From assembly GCA_023228995.1 (NCBI GenBank), contig JALOAD010000048.1, positions 1 through 24,052 of the forward strand: 24,052 nucleotides of DNA, given 5' to 3'. Both the position numbers and the translations under genes were made by a program. Numbering within the stretch: position 1 is the first letter of the stretch; each line of letters opens with the position of its first letter. This document shows, in pieces, positions 16,000 through 22,963 of the stretch. The stretch comes from Candidatus Muiribacterium halophilum. Lineage in GTDB: Bacteria > Muiribacteriota > Muiribacteriia > Muiribacteriales > Muiribacteriaceae. Under the pieces are notes generated by a model. It was given only the letters and a program-made list of their open reading frames with translations. It ran no database searches and was not told the DNA's origin.

Positions 16000-16912
16000 T
16001 TTTTTTACCTTTAAAAAATAATTTTTTTTCAAAAAAAACAGTTCTTTCCTTATTTGTAAAACCACAAACTATACATGAAAAATTAATTTCTCTAATACCA
16101 GGTATATCGTCTTTTGGATAAGAAATAATATTTTTCTGTTTTATCATTCTATTGCCACATTGTGGACATCTATTTTTAAAAAAATAATAAATAATTAAAC
16201 CCGCTATAAGAAATAAAAAACTAAATATCAATGATAAATAAATAGTATTATCTATAAATATTTTTTCAATTCTGTTATCTTTAATATTAATATCAGAATT
16301 TTTTAATTCAAATTCAGCTTTTGATATTGTAAGTATTGCTTTTTCAAGCTCTTCTTTAATTATATAACCTGAACTTACAACTCCTTCGCCTATAAAATCT
16401 TTATATCTATCATTTGATGTATTTCCTTCTTTAATCGCAAGTTTCATATAATTATCAGCTTTTGAAATACCACTTTCAATTACATTCATTGATTTTTCAA
16501 CAATATCTTTAGTCATGACATAATCAAGATCTTCTGTAAATAAAATAAAAATCTCAGGATTTTTTTTAAATATTGCAATAAGAAGTGAATTCAAATTATT
16601 CATTTTATTTTCTTTAGACCATTTCTGAAGTAAAAATTCACTAAATCTCTGATTTCCAATATCAACAGAATCGTTTAAAGTTATAAAAAGGATTTTTACT
16701 CCAGTTGTTTTCCATATTGTATCGAGCAATTCTTTAATAGAAACTCTATCTTTTATAGTAAGAATGTTTGCAATATCTACAACATTATCATCTTGAATTA
16801 TATAATCAATAGAAATATTTTTATCAGGTGAATTTTTTAAATGTTCAAATATAACAAAAAAACTCAAAACAACAAATGCAGTAAAAATTAAAAATTTTAT
16901 ATATTTCATCAT
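15974..16912 (-). CDS. TPM-domain membrane protein with C-terminal zinc ribbon
   Basis: This 312-residue protein has an N-terminal signal or anchor (7-22) and a TPM domain (about 40-190), the fold of YgcG and of the photosystem II repair factor Psb32/TLP18.3. Visible TPM features are VVDIANILT (44-52), the strand VKILFITL (72-79), QRFSEFLLQKW and LLIAIFKKNPEIFILF. A second membrane helix (222-246) is followed by a cytoplasmic zinc ribbon with CPQCG (249-253) and CIVCG (280-284). It therefore probably has its TPM domain outside the cytoplasm. Some TPM proteins have phosphatase activity; no activity is claimed here. The start overlaps the Nif3 gene stop as ATGA. The last eight codons and the stop lie inside the RNase P RNA 5' end, so the C-terminal KKRRDKYSQN tail is partly dictated by that RNA. 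Confidence 0.82.
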   Translation of the reverse strand: MMKYIKFLIFTAFVVLSFFVIFEHLKNSPDKNISIDYIIQDDNVVDIANILTIKDRVSIKELLDTIWKTTGVKILFITLNDSVDIGNQRFSEFLLQKWSKENKMNNLNSLLIAIFKKNPEIFILFTEDLDYVMTKDIVEKSMNVIESGISKADNYMKLAIKEGNTSNDRYKDFIGEGVVSSGYIIKEELEKAILTISKAEFELKNSDINIKDNRIEKIFIDNTIYLSLIFSFLFLIAGLIIYYFFKNRCPQCGNRMIKQKNIISYPKDDIPGIREINFSCIVCGFTNKERTVFFEKKLFFKGKKRRDKYSQN

Positions 16913-18000
16913 ATGCTCCAGAATACAGGAACATCTTCTAAACTTACATTTATATTTAAATCTTTTGCAAATTTATTTTCATGTAGTTTATCATAAATAA
17001 TCTTTTTGAAAATATTTTCAGATTCAAAATGCCCAATATCTATTATTGGAAGATCTTTTTTTAGAGCTTCACAAGCATCATGATATTTAACATCACCTGT
17101 TATAAACACATCAGCCTTACCAAAAACACTTCCTATTATTGAAATTCCTGAACCATTACAAAAAGCAATTTTTTTAATAATAGTATTTTTATCACCACTA
17201 TATCTAAGATATGGAAAATCTACTTTTAAAATCTTAACAAGTTCTAATAAAGTTATATTTTTATTTAAAATAGATTTCACACCAAAACCTAAGCTTTCAC
17301 CTTTTAATTTAAGTTCGAATATATCATAAGCTACTTCTTCATAAGGATGATTTTTTTTAACACATGCTACAACTTTATTTATATCTTTTTCAACAACAAT
17401 AGTCTCAATTCTTATTTCATTAACTTTTTCAACAATACCCTGTTCTCCAACAAAAGGTTTTGTGTTTTCTTCTGCTTTAAAAGTTCCTATACCCTGCTGA
17501 TTAAACGAACAACAAGAATAATTACCAATTTGACCAGCACCACTATCAAACATAGCATTTCTAACTTTATCAGCATATTCTTCAGGAACATAGACAACTA
17601 TCTTATATAATTTTTCAGATTCATTTACAGAAAGAATATCTTTTTTTAATGTAATATTTTCCAAACATTGAGGATAAAAACTATCTCTAAATTTTATGTC
17701 AAAATTAGTATGCATAGATATAATACAAATATTATTTTGTAAAGCTTTAAATATAATAGGAGTTTCTTTAGAATTAATTTTTTTAATACTTCCAAAAATA
17801 GCCGGATGATGAGTTATAATAGTATCAAACTCTTTTTTTATACACTCATCAAGAACTTTTGATGTCAACTCAACACTAACAAGTATATTTTGAACATTTC
17901 TTTCAAAATCACCTATAATAAGCCCTGAATTATCCCATTTTTCCTGCAAAGAAAAAGGAGCAAGATTATTTAAAAAATTATATAGATCTTTGATTTTCAT
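16909..18000 (-). CDS. Nif3-family (DUF34) metal-binding protein, YqfO type
   Basis: This belongs to the widespread Nif3/YbgI/YqfO family, which binds two metal ions. Database names such as GTP cyclohydrolase I type 2 homologue are not well proven. The first Nif3 half contains WDNSGLIIG (22-30), THHPAIFGSIKKI with H64 and H65, and MHTNFDI. The second half contains VFITGDVKYHDA and DIGHFESE, the usual C-terminal ligands. Between them an inserted PII/CutA-like domain (starting LYKIVVYVPEEYADKVRNAM, with GAGQIGNYSCCSF and NHPYEEVAYDI) marks the long YqfO form; 363 residues fits. The ATG lies only 22 bases after the CCA of tRNA-Glu with no recognisable ribosome binding site. This suggests transcription through the tRNAs and processing that leaves a very short leader. 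The gene overlaps the next one by four bases. Confidence 0.92.
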   Translation of the reverse strand: MKIKDLYNFLNNLAPFSLQEKWDNSGLIIGDFERNVQNILVSVELTSKVLDECIKKEFDTIITHHPAIFGSIKKINSKETPIIFKALQNNICIISMHTNFDIKFRDSFYPQCLENITLKKDILSVNESEKLYKIVVYVPEEYADKVRNAMFDSGAGQIGNYSCCSFNQQGIGTFKAEENTKPFVGEQGIVEKVNEIRIETIVVEKDINKVVACVKKNHPYEEVAYDIFELKLKGESLGFGVKSILNKNITLLELVKILKVDFPYLRYSGDKNTIIKKIAFCNGSGISIIGSVFGKADVFITGDVKYHDACEALKKDLPIIDIGHFESENIFKKIIYDKLHENKFAKDLNINVSLEDVPVFWSI

Positions 18001-18022
18001 ATTGTTTATGATTGTAAAAAAA

Positions 18023-18097
18023 TGGTAGTCCCTAGGGGACTCGAACCCCTGCCGCAGCCGTGAAAGGGCTGTGTCCTAACCGCTAGACGAAGAGACC
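18023..18097 (-). tRNA. tRNA-Glu (UUC)
   Basis: This is a 75-base cloverleaf read on the minus strand. The acceptor GGTCTCT pairs with AGGGACT, with two G-U pairs. The D arm is TCGTCTAGCGGTTAGGAC. The anticodon arm is CAGCC-CTTTCAC-GGCTG with anticodon TTC, and the T arm is AGGGG-TTCGAGT-CCCCT. The discriminator is A and CCA is encoded. A run of seven T follows the CCA directly, before the Nif3 gene. Confidence 0.97.
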
Positions 18098-18115
18098 GCT
18101 ATTTTTTAAAAAAAG

Positions 18116-18191
18116 TGGTGGGCCCAACAGGAGTCGAACCTGTGACCGCCCGGTTATGAGCCGGGAGCTCTACCAACTGAGCTATAGGCCC
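18116..18191 (-). tRNA. tRNA with CAU anticodon (elongator Met or Ile2)
   Basis: This is a 76-base cloverleaf on the minus strand. The acceptor GGGCCTA pairs with TGGGCCC, the anticodon arm is CCCGG-CTCATAA-CCGGG, the T arm is ACAGG-TTCGACT-CCTGT, the discriminator is A, and CCA is encoded. The G1-C72 pair and the absence of the three-G/three-C initiator stem rule out initiator tRNA. Sequence alone does not separate elongator Met from lysidine-modified Ile2. It is 18 bases ahead of tRNA-Glu. Confidence 0.95.
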
Positions 18192-18204
18192 TCATTGGAT
18201 TATT

Positions 18205-18232
18205 ATTTTAACATATTTTTTCTTTGTTGCAA
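18205..18232 (-). promoter_or_regulatory. Promoter of the tRNA-nif3-rnpB transcription unit
   Basis: On the minus strand TTGCAA (18227-18232) is followed after 16 bases by TAAAAT (18205-18210). Transcription would begin near 18198, about seven bases before the tRNA-CAU 5' end. The closely spaced genes downstream suggest it may serve several of them. Confidence 0.65.
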
Positions 18233-18274
18233 GTTTTTTTTACAATAAAATTTCTCAGCTCTCAGACTGTCCTC

Positions 18275-18306
18275 AAAAAACATAAGGTATAAAGGTTCTA
18301 TACTTT
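18275..18306 (-). terminator. Weak terminator candidate after the PorV-TPR gene
   Basis: On the minus strand AAAGTATA (18299-18306) pairs with TATACCTT (18284-18291) across a seven-base loop, with one G-U pair, and six T follow at 18275-18280. The stem is AT-rich and overlaps the stop codon of the PorV-like gene, so efficiency is doubtful. The gap to the tRNA promoter (18192-18304) shows nothing else. Confidence 0.4.
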
Positions 18307-19762
18307 ATTTTTCATTTAATTTTCTTATTTTCTGTTCTGCAAGCTCAGCACTTTTAGAACCAGGAGCAATTATAATAACTTTATTAAAGAATTTAATAGC
18401 ATCATTTACATTATTCATAGAAAGATACAGATTTCCCAATGCAATATAGGCATTTACATTATAAGGATCAATTTGTGTCACCATCTGATATTCATATATA
18501 GCTTTTTCTGTAAATTCCATTTTTTCATACAAAGCTGCTAGATTGTAATGAGCCTGTCCATAAGAAGGATATATTTCAATAGCAATTTTGTATTCCTCAA
18601 TAGCTTTTGTAAATACTTCTTCAAGTAAAAATGTATTTCCAAGTTTATAATGCATTTTTGCTTCTTCAGGTATTTCAAGCTCTTTTCTATGAAATTCAAG
18701 TTTTTTATCAGCTACTTTTATTTCTTCATTTTTAGCAGAATATCTATCCAGTACAGCTTTTATTGCATCTGAACCAGGAATAGTATTAGAATTAGATGAA
18801 CTTCTATCCTGAGGAGCAATTTCAGCTTTTCTAATAACTTTACCATCTCTATATCTTCTCATTTCTCTATCAATAGAAGTTTTAACTTTTTTAAGATTCA
18901 TAGTCGCAGAAATAGTAACAGTATCTTCAAATTCTCCCTGCTGACTAGCATAATCAAAAACCCATTCATCATATTTAATTCCAAATCCATAAGAAATATC
19001 TCCATCATTAAACCCAGCTCTTACACAAAAAATAGAAGAAACATAATATTCCGCACCAAAAGAAAAATATGAATCAGCATTCTGCTCCATAATATAATCA
19101 AATCCAGCTTTAAAATCTTCTAATCTTGATTTATATCCAACACCAAGTCTTGTTGTCATTGAAATATCATCATTTCTACCACTATCCCATGAAAAATCCG
19201 AAATAACATCCTGTAAAAGCAAACCAAGAGAATATTTTCTGTTTAAAGGTTTCAAAAATCCAATATCAAAAGCATAACCATCCCCATTAAAACCCTGACC
19301 AAGATTAGTTGATAACATTTTAAATGTCATACCTGTTCTCATATTACCCTGTAACCAAGATAATGTGCCTGTAAACATAGATTTTTTTGTAGTTAAAAAT
19401 CCTGATATTTGTTGACTTGCATCAATTATAGGAATATCATCAATTGCTTCTCTAACATAACTTATACCAAACATTTTTCTACCAAATGGAGTTGCAAAAG
19501 AAAGATAATCCTCGTTAATACCAGTTCCAAATTTATCACTATGGTAAAAATTGGCAGCACGGTGTTCTATAAGAGAAAGACCAGCCGGATTATATATCAA
19601 AGAAGATAAATCATCAGAAATTCCAGTAAAAGTATTACCCATTCCATTAGCTCTGACAGATAATTCATATTTAGATATAGAATCAGTCATAACTCCAGAA
19701 AAACTCTGTATATGCATTAAAAACATCATTAATATAAGTATGCTAATCCTTTTCAGAATCAT
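18305..19762 (-). CDS. PorV/UPF0164-like outer-membrane barrel fused to TPRs
   Basis: This 485-residue protein has a signal peptide ending near FSG (residue 23) and then the PorV/UPF0164-type opening. RANGMGNTFTGISDD and the diagnostic LIYNPAGLSLIEHR are visible, followed by alternating beta strands of a membrane barrel to about residue 290 (for example MFGISYVREAID, YSLGLLLQDVISDFSWD, YGFGIKYDEWVFDYA). A polar linker follows, and then three canonical TPRs (about 372-475): AKMHYKLGNTFLLEEVFTKA, AHYNLAALYEKMEFTEKAIY and AYIALGNLYLSMNNVNDAIK. In type IX secretion PorV is an outer-membrane shuttle for substrates with a C-terminal sorting domain. Here the upstream gene encodes a protein with such a tail-like domain, which supports a transport or attachment role. 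It starts at ATG 19762 after GGGAGGA, 13 bases behind the upstream gene. The TPR fusion is not typical of PorV. Confidence 0.82.
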   Translation of the reverse strand: MILKRISILILMMFLMHIQSFSGVMTDSISKYELSVRANGMGNTFTGISDDLSSLIYNPAGLSLIEHRAANFYHSDKFGTGINEDYLSFATPFGRKMFGISYVREAIDDIPIIDASQQISGFLTTKKSMFTGTLSWLQGNMRTGMTFKMLSTNLGQGFNGDGYAFDIGFLKPLNRKYSLGLLLQDVISDFSWDSGRNDDISMTTRLGVGYKSRLEDFKAGFDYIMEQNADSYFSFGAEYYVSSIFCVRAGFNDGDISYGFGIKYDEWVFDYASQQGEFEDTVTISATMNLKKVKTSIDREMRRYRDGKVIRKAEIAPQDRSSSNSNTIPGSDAIKAVLDRYSAKNEEIKVADKKLEFHRKELEIPEEAKMHYKLGNTFLLEEVFTKAIEEYKIAIEIYPSYGQAHYNLAALYEKMEFTEKAIYEYQMVTQIDPYNVNAYIALGNLYLSMNNVNDAIKFFNKVIIIAPGSKSAELAEQKIRKLNEK

Positions 19763-19775
19763 CTATCCTCCCAGT

Positions 19776-21563
19776 TTAAATTGCAACTACAAATTTACCG
19801 TTTTTTTCAACTGTTTTCCCATTTATAACAGCAATTATTTTATAAACATAAACTCCATTAGCAAGATTATTTCCCCATTTATCAGTTACATCCCATATAA
19901 CTTCTGAACCAGCACCTTGAAGGTCTGAACTTCTAATAGATCTTATAAGCTTTCCTTTCATGTTAAAAACCTGAATTTTTACAGAATCAGCAGGTTGAGA
20001 AAAATCATATGCAAAAGTAAAAGCACCACCTTTATATGGATTCGGATAATTTATTAATTTAGAAATTGCAGATATGGTAGAATCCTGATTGGATGTTGTA
20101 AATTGCCATTCAGCTGGAGGTATAGAATTACCTGATTTATCTGTAACACCAGATATTGATATAGTGTAAACTGTATTTTTCTTCCATGCAGATGGAGTTA
20201 CAACACAAACTCTATCAGAAATATTAGATACACTAAAGGTTAAAGCTCCAATTTCATCTCTAAAAGATATCATAGCATTAACTACTGGATTTACAGCATT
20301 TGAAAACTCAATTCTAACACCGCCTGATGGAGAAACATTAATAGCATTGGAATCAGGATTTTTGCTAATTATAGAAGTTGGTCCAGTTCCACCAGAATCC
20401 TGTTGAATATACTGCTGACCAAAATAAGTCTTTTTAGAACCTGAGTTTGAAGAATATACATAATAAAATCTATCACTACCACCAAGAAAATCAGATTTTG
20501 ATAAATCTTCAGGACTTTCAGACTCAAAAACAATAGAATATTCTGACTGATTTTGAGATATAAAATCTATTTTTTTGTATTTCATATATACAGCTTCGCT
20601 TCCTTCATCCCACAAACAATAAATAGAATTATCAACTTTGAATAATATAGGCCATGTTGATTTTACACCAGTAGAAAATCCTTTGAATAAAAGACTTTCC
20701 CAAGTTGAATAATCTGATGACTTCATAACCTTAAGCCTATTAATACCAGTAGAAATATCCTGATATACAAAATAAACATTATTGCCATCACTTAACAGAT
20801 TAGGAAGAGATTTAAAAACAAGTTGACCAGAAACATTTTGTGAAGTTTGTGAAACTAACACTATATCTGTTGGAATAGCTGTATCAACATAAGATTTAAA
20901 AAATATATCAATAGTATCATTATATTCTCTTTCAAAAAGCACATTAAAATTTCCATTTGTTGTAGTTACAAGATTTAAACCTGAAATATTCTCAAGATAA
21001 TCAGTTTTCCATACTGCTGCATTAGTGGTTATATTTTTTAAAACATTCCCAGTAAGACCTGAAAAAATACTGTTACCATAAAAAACTCTAATATCAGTTC
21101 CAGTTGAATTACTACCAATAGAAGCAACTCCAATCCTATTACTCGAGCATGAAACTTTCACCTCTGAAAAATTCCAGTCATTTGTTCCAACAGGTTCAAG
21201 TTTTAGAGGTATTGAAAATGAATTACCAGAATCTACAGATTTTGAATAGTATATCTTTGAATATGTATCTAAAGTTGTTTTTCCAGTCCAAAAAACATAA
21301 ATATCTCCATTTGTATTTACACATATATCAGGTTTTCCTAATGTATTCATTGTAGCAGTATTTATTTTAACTGTCGAAAAATTAGTTCCATTAAGAAGTC
21401 CTTTTGAAAAATAAACACTATTATTATTATTAAAAGCAATATACGAATAATTGTTATATATTGCCATAGAGCTATCTTTTGAATTATCTGATAAATTTAT
21501 ACTAATTTCAGAAAATGTTACTATGTTTATAATGAATAAAAATAATATAAGAATTTTTCTCAT
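19776..21563 (-). CDS. Secreted beta-propeller-like protein with FlgD/T9SS-like tail
   Basis: This 595-residue exported protein has signal peptide MRKILILFLFIINIVTFS. Residues about 20-385 carry repeating strand patterns with SxDxGxxF-like units (SKSVDSGNSFSIPLKL, MKSSDYSTWESLLF), resembling BNR/sialidase-type propellers. The full set of sialidase catalytic residues is not evident, so hydrolase activity is not claimed. Residues about 395-490 look like a bacterial Ig-like (Big_5/SbsA) domain: GGVRIEFSNAVNP, KKNTVYTISISGVTDKSGN and EWQFTT. The last about 98 residues (INYPNPYKGG..., VKIQVFNMKGKLIRSI, WDVTDKWGNNLANGVYVYKI) match the FlgD-like/T9SS type A-like fold found at the C-termini of surface-delivered proteins. 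It shares a unit with the PorV-like gene 13 bases downstream. The start has AGAGG seven bases upstream. Confidence 0.82.
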   Translation of the reverse strand: MRKILILFLFIINIVTFSEISINLSDNSKDSSMAIYNNYSYIAFNNNNSVYFSKGLLNGTNFSTVKINTATMNTLGKPDICVNTNGDIYVFWTGKTTLDTYSKIYYSKSVDSGNSFSIPLKLEPVGTNDWNFSEVKVSCSSNRIGVASIGSNSTGTDIRVFYGNSIFSGLTGNVLKNITTNAAVWKTDYLENISGLNLVTTTNGNFNVLFEREYNDTIDIFFKSYVDTAIPTDIVLVSQTSQNVSGQLVFKSLPNLLSDGNNVYFVYQDISTGINRLKVMKSSDYSTWESLLFKGFSTGVKSTWPILFKVDNSIYCLWDEGSEAVYMKYKKIDFISQNQSEYSIVFESESPEDLSKSDFLGGSDRFYYVYSSNSGSKKTYFGQQYIQQDSGGTGPTSIISKNPDSNAINVSPSGGVRIEFSNAVNPVVNAMISFRDEIGALTFSVSNISDRVCVVTPSAWKKNTVYTISISGVTDKSGNSIPPAEWQFTTSNQDSTISAISKLINYPNPYKGGAFTFAYDFSQPADSVKIQVFNMKGKLIRSIRSSDLQGAGSEVIWDVTDKWGNNLANGVYVYKIIAVINGKTVEKNGKFVVAI

Positions 21564-21590
21564 AGTCGAACCTCTCTACATTTATTAGAA

Positions 21591-21618
21591 AGATTATCGA
21601 CAATTAAAGGAAATTCAA
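21591..21618 (-). promoter_or_regulatory. Possible promoter of the propeller-porV unit
   Basis: On the minus strand TTGAAT (21613-21618) is followed after 16 bases by TAATCT (21591-21596). Both hexamers are imperfect in an AT-rich gap (21564-21727). I see no terminator hairpin for the upstream peptidase gene there, so read-through is also possible. Confidence 0.3.
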
Positions 21619-21727
21619 TAATAAAAACCTAAAAACAATTCAATAAAAAAATACCAATAACCAAGAAAAAGATTGAGAATAAACCGTTTCATGTTGTATA
21701 AAACTCTAAAAATTTGCTTCTATCTTA

Positions 21728-22891
21728 TTATTTTATTTTTTTATATTCTAATATTTCAGGAATTTTTTCTAATAAAACTATTGCAGAATCAACATTTTTC
21801 ATACAAATACCATCTACCTGAGTATCATAAGGAATAAAGCTTGTTGCAAGCTCAAATGTAAATGCAAAAGTACCAAGTTCAGAATATAGCCAATCATCTG
21901 AATCACCAGCAGCAGGATATAAATCTGCACTTTTTATAGCATTGTAACCATTTTTTTCAGCCATAGCATGAGAAATCTTTTTAAGATAATCATGATCAGG
22001 AGCATTTACTGTATTAGAATATGAATAAGGATATAAAATATCTTCACCATAAGAATGATATGAAATAGATACATCAAATTTTCTCCATAAAGCAAAATCC
22101 CTTAATGCTTTTGTACAATTCTCAGAAAATGCTTTTTCACCCTTGAATGTATCATTCCATGCAGAAGATGATGCTCCTGTTTCACCCCAGTGATAACTAT
22201 AATTCCTGTTAGGATCAACACCAAAACTTGTTCCTATCGGTCTTCGAGTCTTTCTCCAATATTTATATTCTTTCATTGACCATTCAACACCATCAGGATT
22301 AATAATAGGGATAATAAATATTTCATTTTGATCAACAAGATTTTTTATACTTTGATCTGTTTTGTAATTTTCAAGAAGATATTGGGCAAGAGCAATCGGC
22401 ACTTCAATAGAAATCCATTCTCTAGCATGATGTGCTCCCATAAATAAAGCAGATGGTTCTTGTTCATCTTCATTAACATTATCGCTGATTTTTATACCAG
22501 TTATTTCTCTTCCTTCATATGATTTGCCTATAACAAATTTTTTAGCTATATCAGAATAATCTTTTACCAATTCCTCAATAACTTTGTTACATTCTTCATA
22601 AGTGTGATAAACACTTTCACTTTTAATATCCCTACCCCTAAAAGAATCAAATATTGAATCTGCATTACTTAATACTTCAATTTTATGTTTACTTTTTAAA
22701 ATATCAATGTCTTTATCATTTAATATAGAAATAAAGCTATTTTTTTCCATATTTTCTATTTCTAAACCAAAATTAACAATATTGTTTAGCTCATCTTTAT
22801 CTTTAAAATAAATTCTAACAATTGAAAACCCATCAGAAAAACCTGAAATGAAAATACAACAAATAAATAAAAATAATACTATTTTCTTCAT
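21728..22891 (-). CDS. Secreted M14 zinc carboxypeptidase
   Basis: This is a metallocarboxypeptidase of the carboxypeptidase A/T family, removing C-terminal residues from peptides outside the cytoplasm. The 387-residue form begins MKKIVLFLFICCIFISGFS, a signal peptide. A propeptide-like region runs to about 88, and the peptidase domain starts near YHTYEECNKVIEEL. All catalytic features are visible: zinc ligands H155 and E158 in GAHHAREWIS, INPDGVEW (198-205), YWRKTRRP, DPNRN (226-230), third ligand H279 in SYHSYGE, and catalytic E347 in FTFEL. Start 22891 is chosen because GGAG lies six bases upstream; an in-frame TTG at 22903 would overlap that site. It has its own good promoter. The next gene is a secreted surface protein, so both may act at the cell surface. 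It resembles bacterial carboxypeptidase T more than cell-wall M14 enzymes. Confidence 0.92.
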   Translation of the reverse strand: MKKIVLFLFICCIFISGFSDGFSIVRIYFKDKDELNNIVNFGLEIENMEKNSFISILNDKDIDILKSKHKIEVLSNADSIFDSFRGRDIKSESVYHTYEECNKVIEELVKDYSDIAKKFVIGKSYEGREITGIKISDNVNEDEQEPSALFMGAHHAREWISIEVPIALAQYLLENYKTDQSIKNLVDQNEIFIIPIINPDGVEWSMKEYKYWRKTRRPIGTSFGVDPNRNYSYHWGETGASSSAWNDTFKGEKAFSENCTKALRDFALWRKFDVSISYHSYGEDILYPYSYSNTVNAPDHDYLKKISHAMAEKNGYNAIKSADLYPAAGDSDDWLYSELGTFAFTFELATSFIPYDTQVDGICMKNVDSAIVLLEKIPEILEYKKIK

Positions 22892-22897
22892 ACTCTT

Positions 22898-22901
22898 CTC
22901 C
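22898..22901 (-). promoter_or_regulatory. Ribosome binding site deciding the carboxypeptidase start
   Basis: GGAG on the minus strand is six bases before ATG at 22891. An upstream in-frame TTG (22903) overlaps it, so the shorter start is preferred. Confidence 0.65.
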
Positions 22902-22928
22902 AATAAAAAATCAATTTTAATAAAAATA

Positions 22929-22957
22929 ATTATAATGCTTTTATTTCAAAAATTCAA
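22929..22957 (-). promoter_or_regulatory. Promoter of the carboxypeptidase gene
   Basis: On the minus strand TTGAAT (22952-22957) is followed after 17 bases by a perfect TATAAT (22929-22934). Transcription would begin near 22922, giving a leader of about 30 bases with the GGAG site. It fills most of the 72-base gap after the PLP-enzyme gene. Confidence 0.72.
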
Positions 22958-22963
22958 TTGTTA

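Noticed and set aside
15790-16021. Plus-strand frames inside the RNase P RNA region.
   Set aside because: The conserved blocks and closing helix identify this as rnpB on the minus strand; the frames are accidental.
18016-18022. Run of seven T after tRNA-Glu as a terminator.
   Set aside because: There is no separate hairpin before it, and Nif3 starts 22 bases beyond the CCA without another promoter in between. Partial termination is possible but cannot be claimed.
19551-19907. Plus-strand open frame of 118 codons across the PorV/propeller junction, the longest of several plus-strand frames.
   Set aside because: It is a shadow of minus-strand genes with no recognisable family, a biased composition and no ribosome binding site. 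All other plus-strand frames are alike.
19776-21563. Sialidase activity for the propeller-like protein.
   Set aside because: The strand repeats resemble BNR propellers, but I could not find the arginine triad or the other catalytic residues, so only the fold is suggested.
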